Shown here piece by piece: positions 45,545 to 56,700 of a DNA stretch of 60,000 nt. A model generated the notes under the pieces. That model saw only the letters and a program-made list of their open reading frames with translations, was not told the DNA's origin and made no database searches. The first letter of the stretch is position 1, and each line of letters starts with the position of its first letter. The stretch lies in the NCBI GenBank assembly GCA_030704615.1, contig CM060733.1, positions 10,108,001-10,168,000 of the forward strand. The letters are read 5' to 3'. This DNA is from Takakia lepidozioides (taxonomy: Eukaryota > Streptophyta > Takakiopsida > Takakiales > Takakiaceae). The translations under genes were made by a program, and so were the position numbers.

Positions 45545-46520
45545 CATTTCAATATGCTATGAAACCAAAAATGAAGTTTCAAATCCTAAAACATTGGGTG
45601 GCTTTGACTAAACATTTTGTTTGAGAGCTAATACTGAATGTACTATGAAAGTCTACATTTACTATCTAGATTTTATGAACTGAATATGCTACAAAACCAA
45701 ACTATTTGTTTCATATCTTCCTAAGATTTTCAGTTTGTGCTTTAGGGTTTGAAAAACACAAATTTAAAGTTTCAAACCTAAGAAAAATGAGAGATGGATG
45801 TCTGTCTCACTCTTATTGTAGAAACTTAGAAGATAACCCTAAACTTAAATCAGTTTAGGGGATCAAAACATAGTTGTCATAATCTTTAGGGTTTATGAAA
45901 GCAAAAGTTCCTAACCACAATGTTGTGATACCGTCATTCATTATCTCTCTCTTCAAAGTAACATAAAAAGAGACAAAACACATGTTTTCACTTATCTCTT
46001 TCATCATATCCACTTGTCTTCAACATCATGATGAAGGGTTAGGAAAGAATGAAAGAGTGAAAAAAGAAGGAACATAATTCTCACTCACCTTGAAAGAAAG
46101 AGGAATGTGACACCTATCATTTGATGTAGCAACTTGGAATTTGACAATGTGACAATGCAATGTGAGAAACGTGACACCTCTCCATCAAAACCTCAAACTC
46201 ATTTTTTGGTTTATATGTGATTAGGGCATCAAACCAAGCAATATTAACCTAAACTAACCATAAATTGAGGAGGGCATGGGATGGATCATAGGGATATGGA
46301 GCATAGGGCGCGCATGGATGGCAGATGTGGAGCATGAGGCACCATGGCTGTAGTGCAATTAAAGTGAGGCCACATGAGGAGCCATTAATGTGGGATCCAC
46401 ATAAATGTCCCCTACGCTATGTAGGGAGACCTTGGAGGAGTACCTAGATTACAAAGACCATGAGGCCTATTTATATAGTGTGTCAACTATCTGGTGGAGC
46501 CTTCTAGAAGGGCCCACCGC
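45545..46520 (-). repeat. Right arm of the fold-back element
   Basis: About 1 kb, inverted relative to the left arm, with substitutions and small indels between them. Confidence 0.7.
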
Positions 46521-47004
46521 CTCATCCTCATTTTGGAAAGCTTCTATGCTAGCTTCTATGTGGCCTCCATTCCTTCTTTCTCGTTTTACTTGACACCACA
46601 CAAGCCAGACTACCCTTACTGTCATCCCATTCGTCCGATCCTCCATCGCTTATTTTTGGACCTTCAAAAGAATCCCTCGTTAATGAAATTGCTCTACATA
46701 TTCACTTTGAAGGCCGATAGGACCGGTGAATTTCTGGAACTTAGAAAATCTACTTGAAAATTATAAAGGAAACCCCACTTGAATTGGATTACGGATGAGG
46801 TAAAATTCCTCGCCCATTTGAGGGCAGGAGTCAACATCTAGGAAAGCACGTGACACACGTGGGTAGAAACATTATCTGTAATTAAAAAGGGGCCAAAACA
46901 ATTTGGGGTTATATATATGACAAATTTTGCCAACTCCCCAGGGCAAAATTAGCATAGAATCTGTGGATTAATGGGATTTCTGGACAGGAAGATCCTCAAA
47001 ATGA
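46521..47004. other. Spacer upstream of the PHD relic
   Basis: No gene recognised. The sequence may belong to the same dead element as the PHD finger that follows, but no motif proves it. Confidence 0.3.
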
Positions 47005-47202
47005 CTAAGGGATGGGAGGATAGATCCTAACCTTGCAGTGGTACATGCAGGGTTGCGTTGCATGCTATGTGGGCATGCTCGTGGTGCCGCCACTATGCTG
47101 GTGTGTGATCAATGCTCAAGAGGTTGGCACATGGGATGCTTGACACCACCTCTTGAGAGGGTTCCTCATAGAGATTGGTTATGTCCACACTGCTTGGGAT
47201 AG
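47005..47202 (+). pseudogene. PHD-finger fragment, complete Cys4-His-Cys3
   Basis: The frame from a stop at 47002 to a TAG at 47200 reads GLRCMLCGHARG, then TMLVCDQCSRGWHMGCLTPP and WLCPHCLG. All eight zinc ligands of a PHD finger are present in canonical order, with the Trp before the last CxxC. No ATG precedes the domain and the frame ends four residues after the last Cys. PHD fingers read histone tails, but free-standing fingers of this type also occur in plant retroelement polyproteins, so this may be a transposon remnant. It could also be an orphan exon; no flanking partner exons are seen. Confidence 0.7.
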
Positions 47203-47480
47203 TGACAGTGGATATGACTAGTGGCAGCTCACAAGACATAGGAGGCCAAGCTCATATGAGTCAATACCCAAGATCTCAGGCTCAAGTTCACAGGTTGCAA
47301 GACGGCGACTAACGATGGGGCAACTCTTGTACCCGGCCTCTTGATCTATTGAGTTTGAGTGTAGTAGGGACAGTGGTGGAGGACTTAGTAAGGCTATAGC
47401 CACTATCACATCTTGTGGATACTTGGACTTAGAGGGACCTAAGCGCCAGCTAGGGGGGCGATTGTGATGGGCTAATGGTG
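47203..47480. other. Spacer between PHD relic and minisatellite
   Basis: No gene or element recognised. Its end (from about 47455) grades into the CTAGTGG-type repeat. Confidence 0.3.
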
Positions 47481-47690
47481 GCTAGTGGCAGCCTAGTGTT
47501 GGACTAGTGGCTACACTAGTGGTGGCGAGTGGCAGCCTAGTGGTGGACTAGTGGCTGCACTAGTGGTGGCGAGTGGCAGCCTAGTGGTGGACTAGTGGCT
47601 GCACTAGTGGTGGCGAGTGGCAGCCTAGTGGTGACTAGTGGCTGTCTAGTAGAAGCCTAGTGGTGCACTAGTGGTGGACTAGTGATAAAC
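47481..47690 (+). repeat. 44-bp minisatellite (ACTAGT-rich)
   Basis: Units begin at 47481, 47525, 47569 and 47613, exactly 44 bases apart, each with GCAGCCTAGTG, GGACTAGTGGCT and CACTAGTGGTG. The second and third are identical as far as I can see; the first and last vary. Shorter CTAGTGGTG repeats continue to about 47690. Confidence 0.9.
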
Positions 47691-48414
47691 TAGTGTTTGG
47701 TGTGCACATATGTTGTGTGGTTTTGGACAACAATGTAGTTGTATAGCGATATGTATGCGCACGACAATCAGTTTATGTACAGAGAGACAGAGTAGATTCT
47801 CAGTGGAGGCCAAAATAGAATCTGTGATATGTAATGAAACGATCTGTAAATGTGTAAATTGGAATGAGAAAGTGACTTGGAAAAATCAGATCGTGGACAA
47901 GGACCGGAAAGGAATAGGAGGAACGTAACAACCTCATTGGCTGCATTACGGGTTTGCAACTCACCGAGCTGTCCTTTTGCAGCTGTGAGCTTGATACTCA
48001 AATCCCTGCACATCATTCGGTGCCTGCAGGACCATCTGCTTCAGAGCTAGAGCCTTTTCCAGGGCTGTTGTTTGCTTTTGGGTGTAGGTTGTCTGTAGAT
48101 TCTCACTGGCCCTGTTAATAGATGCATTCTCCATCTCATGTTGTGATTCTACCGGTTCTGACTAGAACTTCGTCAATCGCTCCATTTCAGCGAAGCCGTC
48201 CAATTCCCGTCTGTTGTCAGAACTGCTGTGGCTGCTGGTCTTTCTTTTCTTGAATTGATCAGCCATGCGTTTCTAATATACAATTGGGCGGTGTCCCATG
48301 CGAACCCCTTGATGGCGAGGTTACTCTGAAAGAGGTTATTTTTTCTCTCACTATTAAGGGGCCCGATTCGTGAGCTGTCACTCCTAGGTGTTTCCCTTTA
48401 AAAATAAATATATT
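47691..48414. other. Unassigned spacer
   Basis: No family signature on either strand; the open frames are short. Confidence 0.3.
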
Positions 48415-49480
48415 AACCATACCAGTGTTGATCTGGTATTAGGTTTAGGACATACCAAACTGGTCCTGGTACCAGACCAATCAGAAAACTTTCATACCAG
48501 TTTGTTCTATATAATGGTGGATGTATTTTTTTTTCCAGATACTGGTATGAGTATGAGTGTCATGACCACAATACCAACTGGTATGAGATATCAATTCTGG
48601 TATCATTCCAAAGCCATCTTGACTTAAAGTTTAAGTGAAAATAAATACAATAAACATTAAGTAAATATAAATAAATACATGTATGTACACATAAATTAGT
48701 ATAGTACACAGAATAAATGAGGAAGATGGGGGGGGGGTATTGGTATTGTGGCTGGTATGAGAAAACGGATACTAGCCTGGTCTGGTATATGACCTGGTAT
48801 TCTCCCAAATAATACCAAACTAGTCTGGTATCTACAGTCGGCCCTCCATATCTATGACCTCCATAAGCATTAAAAAACTATATGTGTTAGCATGATTCTT
48901 ACTCCCTACTTGGGTGAACTAAGCAAGCGTTAAGTGTTTAATTGTTAACAACTGGTTACTCCCCTCTGTGTATAATGACCATGTGTATGTGTTAAAGTGC
49001 TCTTCATTCACTCAAGTGAAGTCTTTGATCAACTCAAGTGTGCATATAAAGGAGCTTAATAATAGAGACTCCACTGGACAAACATCAAGTGAAAGCTGAA
49101 AGCTTGAAACATTACATCATTTCTTGCAGCAGAGGTCGACCATTATGCACTTGGTAGACAAATTAGAGAAATTTGCAAAGGGTGTAGAGATGTTGAGAAT
49201 GTCACATTCACATCAGATATGTATAGATTCTTTCTTCCAACCTTCACTGCCTATAGTTTGTGATTTTTCCCTTCTTGTAGTTCTATTAACGTGCATTTGT
49301 TTTAGGGCTCCCCATGTAAGAGAACTTTATAAATGTTACTTTTCATTGATCCTAAATTTGTATATGTTAAAGTGTTACAATCCTTTAAGTGTTACAATTT
49401 TTCTTACTCCCAAAGATTAACACATATGGAGGGCTGACTGTAATACCAGTGCATATACATGTGCATATACCATACCAACA
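48415..49480. mobile_element. ATACCAG/CTGGTAT-rich element, interrupted
   Basis: 48415-48834 and about 49443-49480 hold many copies of ATACCAG, ATACCAA and CTGGTAT in both orientations, densest near the two ends. Such motif clusters look like subterminal repeats of a hAT- or CACTA-type non-autonomous element. A 606-bp MITE with TA duplication sits inside. A smaller related cluster lies at 42885-42965. Class assignment is tentative and exact termini are not defined. Confidence 0.5.
48835..49440. mobile_element. Pogo/Tigger-like (Tc1/mariner) MITE with TA target duplication
   Basis: The left end CAGTCGGCCCTCCATAT and the reverse complement of the right end CAGTCAGCCCTCCATAT match at 16 of 17 positions. 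Both ends are flanked by TA (48833-48834 and 49441-49442). The TIR starts with CAGT and closely resembles those of pogo/Tigger elements. The 606-bp body is AT-rich and has no transposase, so it is non-autonomous. Removing it and one TA restores CTGGTATC-TA-ATACCAG, consistent with insertion into the surrounding element. Confidence 0.8.
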
Positions 49481-49549
49481 CCTCGCCAAGGAAGAATTCA
49501 TAAATTATGAAAGGGCTACCGGAAGGTGGACACCTTTGTGACACCAATC

Positions 49550-49622
49550 CATGGACTGAACCCACAACCACTTCTGAGGCGGTATGTTCATGTTCCCATT
49601 AGCCTACCACTGGGCTCCAACT
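49550..49622 (-). mobile_element. tRNA-derived SINE head, minus strand
   Basis: The minus strand reads GAGCCCAGTGGTAGGC (A-box-like) and, about 45 bases later, GTGGGTTCAGTCCATGG (B-box-like GGTTCAGTCC). This is the internal RNA polymerase III promoter pattern. The cloverleaf is not intact, so it is not a functional tRNA. The body continues to lower coordinates; its end is not defined. Confidence 0.5.
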
Positions 49623-49825
49623 TAGTGTGGTATAAGCTTGTCCCCATTCCCTTTAGGCTAGGTGCTGTCCCTTGAGCCTTTGCCTCATGCCAAGGTTTTT
49701 TCTTTTTCTTTTTTCTTGTTCTTTCTTACATTATTTTCTCTTCCCTCAGAGATCTGATCTAAGTCAAAAGGGAAGCGCCTATACTCTATCCTTTTAAACC
49801 TATATAATCAAACTTTGAAGCTACT

Positions 49826-49905
49826 ATCAGCCAGTAGCTCAGTTGGACAGTACACTGAGTGCCACCCAGGTGATTGTGGGGTCAAACCCTGTTACATGTG
49901 TTGTG
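49826..49905 (+). mobile_element. tRNA-derived SINE head, plus strand
   Basis: CAGTAGCTCAGTTGGACAG at about 49832 is a near-perfect A box (TAGCTCAGTTGG). GGGGTCAAACCCTG at about 49878 resembles a B box. The spacing of about 40 bases is right. The tRNA arms do not pair properly, so a SINE is preferred to a tRNA gene. The downstream body and tail were not delimited. Confidence 0.55.
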
Positions 49906-50706
49906 TTCTTCTCCCCACTACCCTTGGCCTGTGGCCCATGCAGAAGTAGTACATATCATTACAGACGGTGTACCAATTCAGGACAAAATAGCAACATTGA
50001 TTTAGAGGACATGCCCTTGGATGTGGGCCCACATGCAGCCGCCACATTTATTCCCACACCCTCTATGTGTCCCTTCCCCTTTAGCTGGTTTTATTTGATG
50101 ATTGATTTGGCAACCAAGTTTGACATGTCATGAAAAAAAACATGTATATATGTTAGCCATTCAACAGATGGGCGATGCTCCCACGTCGGAGCTGCCGTGA
50201 CGCTGGGCATGACAAGCAAGATGCTGTCCCCGGGCGTTGGTTTTGAGTGATGCAAGCACACTTCATCCGATGCCCTGCTCTGCCGCTGGTCCCACAGTGC
50301 AGGGACTGTAGTCTGCAGCGCGGTGTGAGGAATCTTGAGCGGATGACCCGGGAGACCATCCTTGGTGTGGTTGGGTTGTTGCAGGGACGCGGATAACAGT
50401 GAAGTAGCGGATAGGAGGTAGGGTACGTGTGTGCATGCTGCCATGTAATGTCAAAATCTTTTCACACTTGTTCAACTGGAAAGAAATGGGATCGAGAGAG
50501 ATGGGTTGTGTGTAGTGGGATGGGATGGTAGGGTCGTTGTGATCTACAAGTTTGCCTATCCAGGAATTAAGGAATCCAGAGAGACGTGCTCGTGGGGGCT
50601 TCCCAAGGAGGCGAGGGGAGGAAAACGAACAGCGAAGGAAAATGGAGGGACCGAAGATAGATCTTGGAAGGTGAGGAGCAACATCGAGGAGGAAAGGAGA
50701 TTCGAA
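49906..50706. other. CIPK upstream region and leader
   Basis: Holds the presumed promoter and 5' UTR of the CIPK. The frame of the CIPK is open from 50506 to the ATG at 50707 but has no earlier ATG. A 195-codon antisense frame (50263-50850) overlaps the first exon and has no family signature. Confidence 0.4.
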
Positions 50707-53700
50707 ATGGTGATGAGAAAAGTGGGCAAATATGAAATTGGCCGCACGATCGGTGAGGGGACTTTTGCGAAAGTCAAATTCGCCCAGAACACCGAGACGG
50801 GAGAGAGTGTGGCTTTGAAAGTTTTGGATAAAGAGACTGTTCTCAAGCACAAGATGGTGGATCAGGTGTGCTCATCAATCCCGCGACATTTGTAGCGTTC
50901 TCGAGATAAACCTTGTGTTTTAGGATTTTAGCAGTAAGTAAATGCTGGTCAGATTTCATACCCTGGTGGAGATATGCATCTGCTTTTTGGCTGCTGTGGG
51001 CGAGGCAGTACGAAACGTACTTCAACTTGTCAAGATGAGTACATTGAAACGCTTCTTACATTTCTGCATTCGTTCTGATTCTGTCTCCTGCGGAGGAGTG
51101 TCTGTACGGTTGCATTTATCATATCTTCTCGCTAAATTCGTGCAACACAGGAATGAGGGCGGTATATATTTCGCCTGTTGGATTTTGTGAACTCTCACGT
51201 GCTAGGGCTCACATTTGATAAATATTCGTTGTTGACTCATCTGTCAAACACATGGAATTTTTAGGCCACCCAGTGTTTTTCTACTTGAATCACATGGTTA
51301 ACTTCCCTTCGCCCGGCAATATGTCCAGTCGTGTGTTTTTTGTCAAAGAGGTTGGTGTTTCTGCCAGCAGACATTCCAGCTCCACTGTAAATGAAGTTTC
51401 TTAATTGCCCATGCATTCTATGATTTCTTGAATTAGGGCAAGTACTGCAAAAAAACTACGACTTACAGGAAGATCCTCATCATGTGATGCCGGTATCGCT
51501 GTCACTAGGACTGTGATTTGCTAGCATGGTGGGTATTGCATAAGTGTCATTAACGAGGATCTGAGTGTGATGGAAAAATTGCTTGTTCACCCATGTGAAA
51601 TTACCAAGGAACTGCGCAGCTCTTGCATGATGTATGCGACTGGCCACTAGCTTTCAATGTGGTGGGATTGTGGAATTTAGAAGTTCAAGCAAGCTGAATA
51701 AGTCTGAATTGGTCTGTCTGGCTTGTAGATAAAGCGGGAGATTTGTATAATGAAGCTTGTACGACATCCAAATGTGGTGCGGTTGCATGAGGTATATGAA
51801 ATGGAGCTAACAGGGAAGCAATTTTATGTGAGTGTTAGAACCTGTTATGTTGTGGATGGCAAAGTTGCTGTACTTTGAGCACCCGCTTTACTTTGGTAAC
51901 TGAATGCGTTCAGGTGCTGGCTAGTCGTACCAAGATCTACATTATCCTTGAGTTTGTGACTGGCGGAGAGCTTTTTGATAAAATTGTAAGTCTCTTGACT
52001 CCCTTCTTGCCGATCTCCAAGTTTGTGCTGCAAGATTGATTCATGCCTGAAGGCCTTAGGCAATTTTGTATCTGTCATCTTTTTGGTTCAGCAATAGGAA
52101 GTGTTCACTTAAAGAAATTCCAAGGGCCATCTGTGCTAATCCAATGTAAGTTTCAGTGGTATCCTTTGCTGAGGAAGAGGGTGGGTGGTTTCACGGTTGA
52201 AGCCAGTTCTAGGCACTCTGGATTGCATTTGCATAAGAAATTGATGGACAGTTGCTAAAGCTGGTACTGAAAGTCTGGCAGGTGCATCAAGGCAAGCTTA
52301 GCGAAATTGAGTCACGCAGGTATTTTCAGCAACTCATTGATGCCGTGGACTACTGCCACAGCAAGGGTGTATCACATCGTGATTTGAAGGTATTCATTTG
52401 CACATAGGTATGGAGATTCTCTGGTATGGGATTATTTTGACACAAATGAAGTTGACATACGAAACATGCTTGATGCTTCTCGTAGAACCAGCTGATTGCC
52501 TTTTATAGTTTTCACCATACCTGGTTGTTTTTGTTGTTAAGCTTCATAGAGGGGAATAATTTTAAAGAGAGTGAAGTCACACTAGTCTTGGAAATCTTGG
52601 ATGAAACATTGCTAACTTGTTCAGTTTCATTGTAGATACTGGGTTTGGACACTGAGGATTTGAGACTCTTGCTGGGATGTTAGTGATTTTCTTGATGGAT
52701 GAGAGTTTACATGTAAAAAATAGTCGGAGTAGCTCACAGGACTTCATTGTTCACTTGGTAAGTGGCCACTTGCCACACCCATACATACTACACTACCTGC
52801 TACTTTTTCACAGGTCTGGTTGGAAACTTTCTCATGGTTCCATTAGACGGATGTGGATACTGTATGTACTAATTGGTTTAGAACTTCGGGAAACGGAGTG
52901 AAACTAGGGATGAATGCTCTTGAATCTAAATGACTTTTAGGACTGTGGTGGAATCTTAGAAACTCTCTGACAGGCTTTTGGGAATATTTGCTACAGTGAC
53001 TTCCTGTTTCCCAGTTTCACCTCTGTGTGCTGGCAGCCAGAAAATCTTCTTCTGGATTCTCGCGGGAATTTAAAAATTTCAGATTTCGGCTTGAGTGCAC
53101 TTCCACAGCAAGTGCGGGTAAGGCCTGACCTATGATGACTTGTTTGAGTGTTATAAGTGGTAACTGACTTTTAGGAGTGGTTGATGTATCAGACTTTCTC
53201 ATTTTGATCTTGTGAAAGATTTTCTTAGTTAGCATCTTTATTTTGCCTTTTGTTTAAATCAAGGTAAGTCCCACTACTGGAGTGAGCCCCCCCTTACAAA
53301 GTTAGTGTCAATTGCCTCTTGTTTCGCCCAAACTGGCCACAAGGGTACGGCAAGCGACAATGAGTACATTTCATTTTGCCTTTGCTGCTATAAGAATGTA
53401 CTCATGCTGTTCCCTGCGAATGATGGCTTGCCATAGCCTTACAGCCATTCACCCCACGGGAAACTAACCCTCCCGGAGCCTTTTGTGGGGTTTGTGCACC
53501 CACCAGGGTTTAGCTTATCCCCACGGCTCAGCTGCAGGTATCAACTTATTTTCCTGCAACTGCCATTAAGGGGCTCACAGAGGCACTTGTCCGCATGCAA
53601 ACTCAACAGCCTGGTTGCAGAGTTATTGGTTCTAGTTTAAGTTTTGCTACCATAAGATAGGTTGGTAAGGAGGATGGAACCTGGATTGCTGCAGGAAGAT

Positions 53701-56700
53701 GGACTTCTGCATACTACTTGTGGTACTCCCAATTATGTAGCTCCTGAGGTATGTCACCCTGCTGTCAACCTCTTTGTTCTTACCATGGTAAGTTGGTGTC
53801 AACTTGATGCACATTCACCTTTTCTTGTCGTAAAGTCGTCTGTGTGTTCATGGTTGATCTTGCCTTGTGCTGCTCGGCCCCAATATTTCTCTGAAAAAGA
53901 TGCCAGATTGAAGGTGGTGGGACAACTCGGCACACTCTGTTAGGCCTTGTGGTGCCTGTTTATAAAAGTGTTCAGGCTGAGATGGCTAGCTCTGGAGTTT
54001 ACAGGAGGGGTGGCATGCATGAGCAATGTAGCTACCTGAGAATCGGTTCTGCTGGACATGGGCAGGTCCTTAACGACAAGGGCTATGATGGTGCAGTGGC
54101 CGACATCTGGTCGTGTGGCGTCATCCTCTATGTTCTGATGGCTGGCTTTCTTCCTTTTGACGAAGCTGATCTGGTTACTCTCTACCGCAAGGTGGCGCTC
54201 TACTTTCCTTGGAATTGCTTAGCTTGGGAGGGATATACTGATGGCAAGGTGCTATGGGAGCTCAGAGCCATCGCAACCAAGTAGGGACTATGTTATTAGG
54301 TAGGGTGGGACCCTGGTACCTAGACCAGTGTATCCATGTACCGCAATCTACGAGGATCATGATTGAAACATGTTATGCAGGGGTCAAATACAGGGCCCTA
54401 GTTTGTGTCGGATCAAATTCAAACGACTCTCTGCAAGTGCAGGCACTATGATCATTGAGTCGTACCAAGCCGATCTTTTTAGAAGCCCTAACTGCTTGGA
54501 AGCAGCCCTTCTATAAAACTAGCGAGCTTGAACTGAGCTCAGAGTATCTTGCTTGAGCCAGCAGTTCTCTTGCATCAACTGCTTGCGTAACATATTTGAC
54601 AAACCCTCCTCGGTTCTGCTTTGAATGTGGTCTTCAGCTCAGGTTCTACTCCCCCTCCTCAGGTAGAATCATGTAACAAATCTGGATCCTGTTTTAGTGA
54701 TTAGTTTTGGGTCTCACATTGTTTTGTGTAATATTGATTAATCAACTCAAAAAGGGTGCTCAATTGCTATCGCACAATTGCCATCGTTGATATCATTGCT
54801 ATTGTTGCAAAAACTGTCAGTTGCAAGTAGAGACCTGTAACACTGGACATCGGTAGTTCGGAATCAAACTCAGAAGCAGGTACCTGACCTACGGCAATGG
54901 TCACCCCAGGCCTGTGACAGAAGCAAACATACATGCAGGTCTCTGTAGCTTCATCAAAGGAGACAAGGCTTAGCTTTTATTCCTCATGTAGGGCTCCAAA
55001 GTATGGTGTGCACACTCTCTTGCTAGCTAGAGACAGCTGGCTACCTACAATTTACTTCACTTTGTGATGTGTGCTGAAAGAGCACCTGTATCAGGTATCT
55101 GGACTTGGTATAGTGCCTGCCTTATATCAGCGAATTATCAGCGACCGAAGTATGGGCCATGGGTACCATAAAACTTCCCTGCACCTTGTCGAACTAGGAG
55201 AATACCTGAATACCTGATTTCTCGCCCAAGGATTGTGCAATCAAGGGAGAGCTCATGTTGGATATCCATCCTAAAACGTGAAAAATACCAGGGTTTGTCG
55301 TTTCCAACACCCTTGACTTTGAGGCCAGGGGTGCCACAGAAGGGATGTTCATGTCAGGTACGGACATGACTTATATACTGTGCAAGAGCTGGGTGGTTGG
55401 CAGATCCAGGGGGCAGAGTTTTCATGCCCAGCTTGGTTCTCACCTGGAGCCAAAAAATTAATATCACGAATTTTGGATCCATATCCACACACTGTGAGTC
55501 ATCTGAACCTTAGGTTGCATGTGTCTAGCGATGTTGATCTTCCTTGAAGCTGTTCGAGTGACCTCCTTCTATGCCTTGATCACATAGGCTGCTTAAAGAA
55601 GAATGAAGTTAAGTAGAAGCTAGGCTATTTGGCACGATTCATGTGGGATGGGGCAGCTAGACAGTCATGAGTGGTGATGAGAGAGGTTCAACATGTCTGT
55701 GCTAGAGACAAATTGAAGCTGACACAAGGGCAGAGTCTGCAGCGCATGAAGGTGGCGGGGATTCGTAAGGATGAGTGGTTCAAGAAGAACTATACTCCGG
55801 TGCGCTTGTATGATGATGAGGATATCACTCTGGACGATGTCCAGGCTGTCTTCAATGACTCCGAGGTGAGCCTTGCCTGTCGCAGAAGCTCACGGTTTGC
55901 AGAAGGAATGTCTATATGCCATCTACCTATGCAGGGCAAGAGAACGAAGTTAGCAGTACTTCTTGGAAGCTGAATGTTGTAAAACCCCGCATTCTCTCGC
56001 ACGGAAACTCAATTACCATCAGTATTGAATGGCGGGTCAAGGCAGAAGTTGGCTAGGCCTTCCCACAGAGCAGCCTGCTATAGGCAAGAGTTCTAGCAAT
56101 ATGTGTTGTAAATACCAAACACCCATTCGGTTGAAATGTTGAGCCTGTCACGATGTATAGAGAACATTTTACTTTCTGTGAGAGTCCCAGTTTAAAATAC
56201 CTTGTGTGGGAGTCTTCTAATTCATGTGCTCACGTTTAAATCAAGTTTGTGCCAGGTTATGTTGGGGATTTCCCTCTTGCTTTGATCTTCTTAGCATTTT
56301 TACCACGTCACCAAAACATATTTGTGGGTAGTCCAAGTTGCAACTAGTCAATGTGTGTTTGTCTTTTGCATACAGGCTGTTTGTGCTTGGAATTTGATCA
56401 AGTGTTTGCGTAATTTGGGTGATTCAGGAGCAATATGTGAAGGAGCAGAAAGAGGTCAAGGACTTAGGTCCCTCCATGATGAATGCCTTTGAGCTCATCA
56501 GTCTTTCCCAAGGGCTAAACCTGTCTGCTCTCTTTGATAGGCGCCAGGTATGTAAGCAAGCAGCGTTATAAGCATCATAAGCCAACCAGCCTGCTAAAGC
56601 TGATTATGCAGACTAGGATGAGGAGGTTGGGTTGCTTGGGAAGGGAGAGAGCTCTCATGGACTGCTATGATATTTCATTTCTTTGCACAGGATCATGTCA

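Larger units (their letters stand above)
44035..46520. mobile_element. Fold-back (long terminal inverted repeat) element, about 2.5 kb
   Basis: The left arm (about 44035-45085) reappears as reverse complement at about 46520-45545. Matched blocks include AATCTACTCCTCCAAGGTCTC / GTAATCTAGGTACTCCTCC near the ends, GATGCCCTAATCAC / GTGATTAGGGCATC, and CCAATGTTTTAGGATTTGAA in the inner part. Small palindromes sit at both ends (CTGCTAGTTAGCAG at 44042 and CCTTCTAGAAGG at 46500). The 460-base centre has no transposase, only repeats of TTTTGGTTTCATAGCA. Arms are diverged by substitutions and small indels. It is probably a non-autonomous DNA transposon (MULE-like or foldback). Target duplications were not resolved. 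Confidence 0.75.

Noticed and set aside
47481-47690. CRISPR-like array
   Set aside because: Units are contiguous 44-bp repeats with no unique spacers, and the window is a plant nuclear genome.
50263-50850. 195-codon minus-strand frame over the CIPK start
   Set aside because: Antisense to the verified first kinase exon and leader; no domain.
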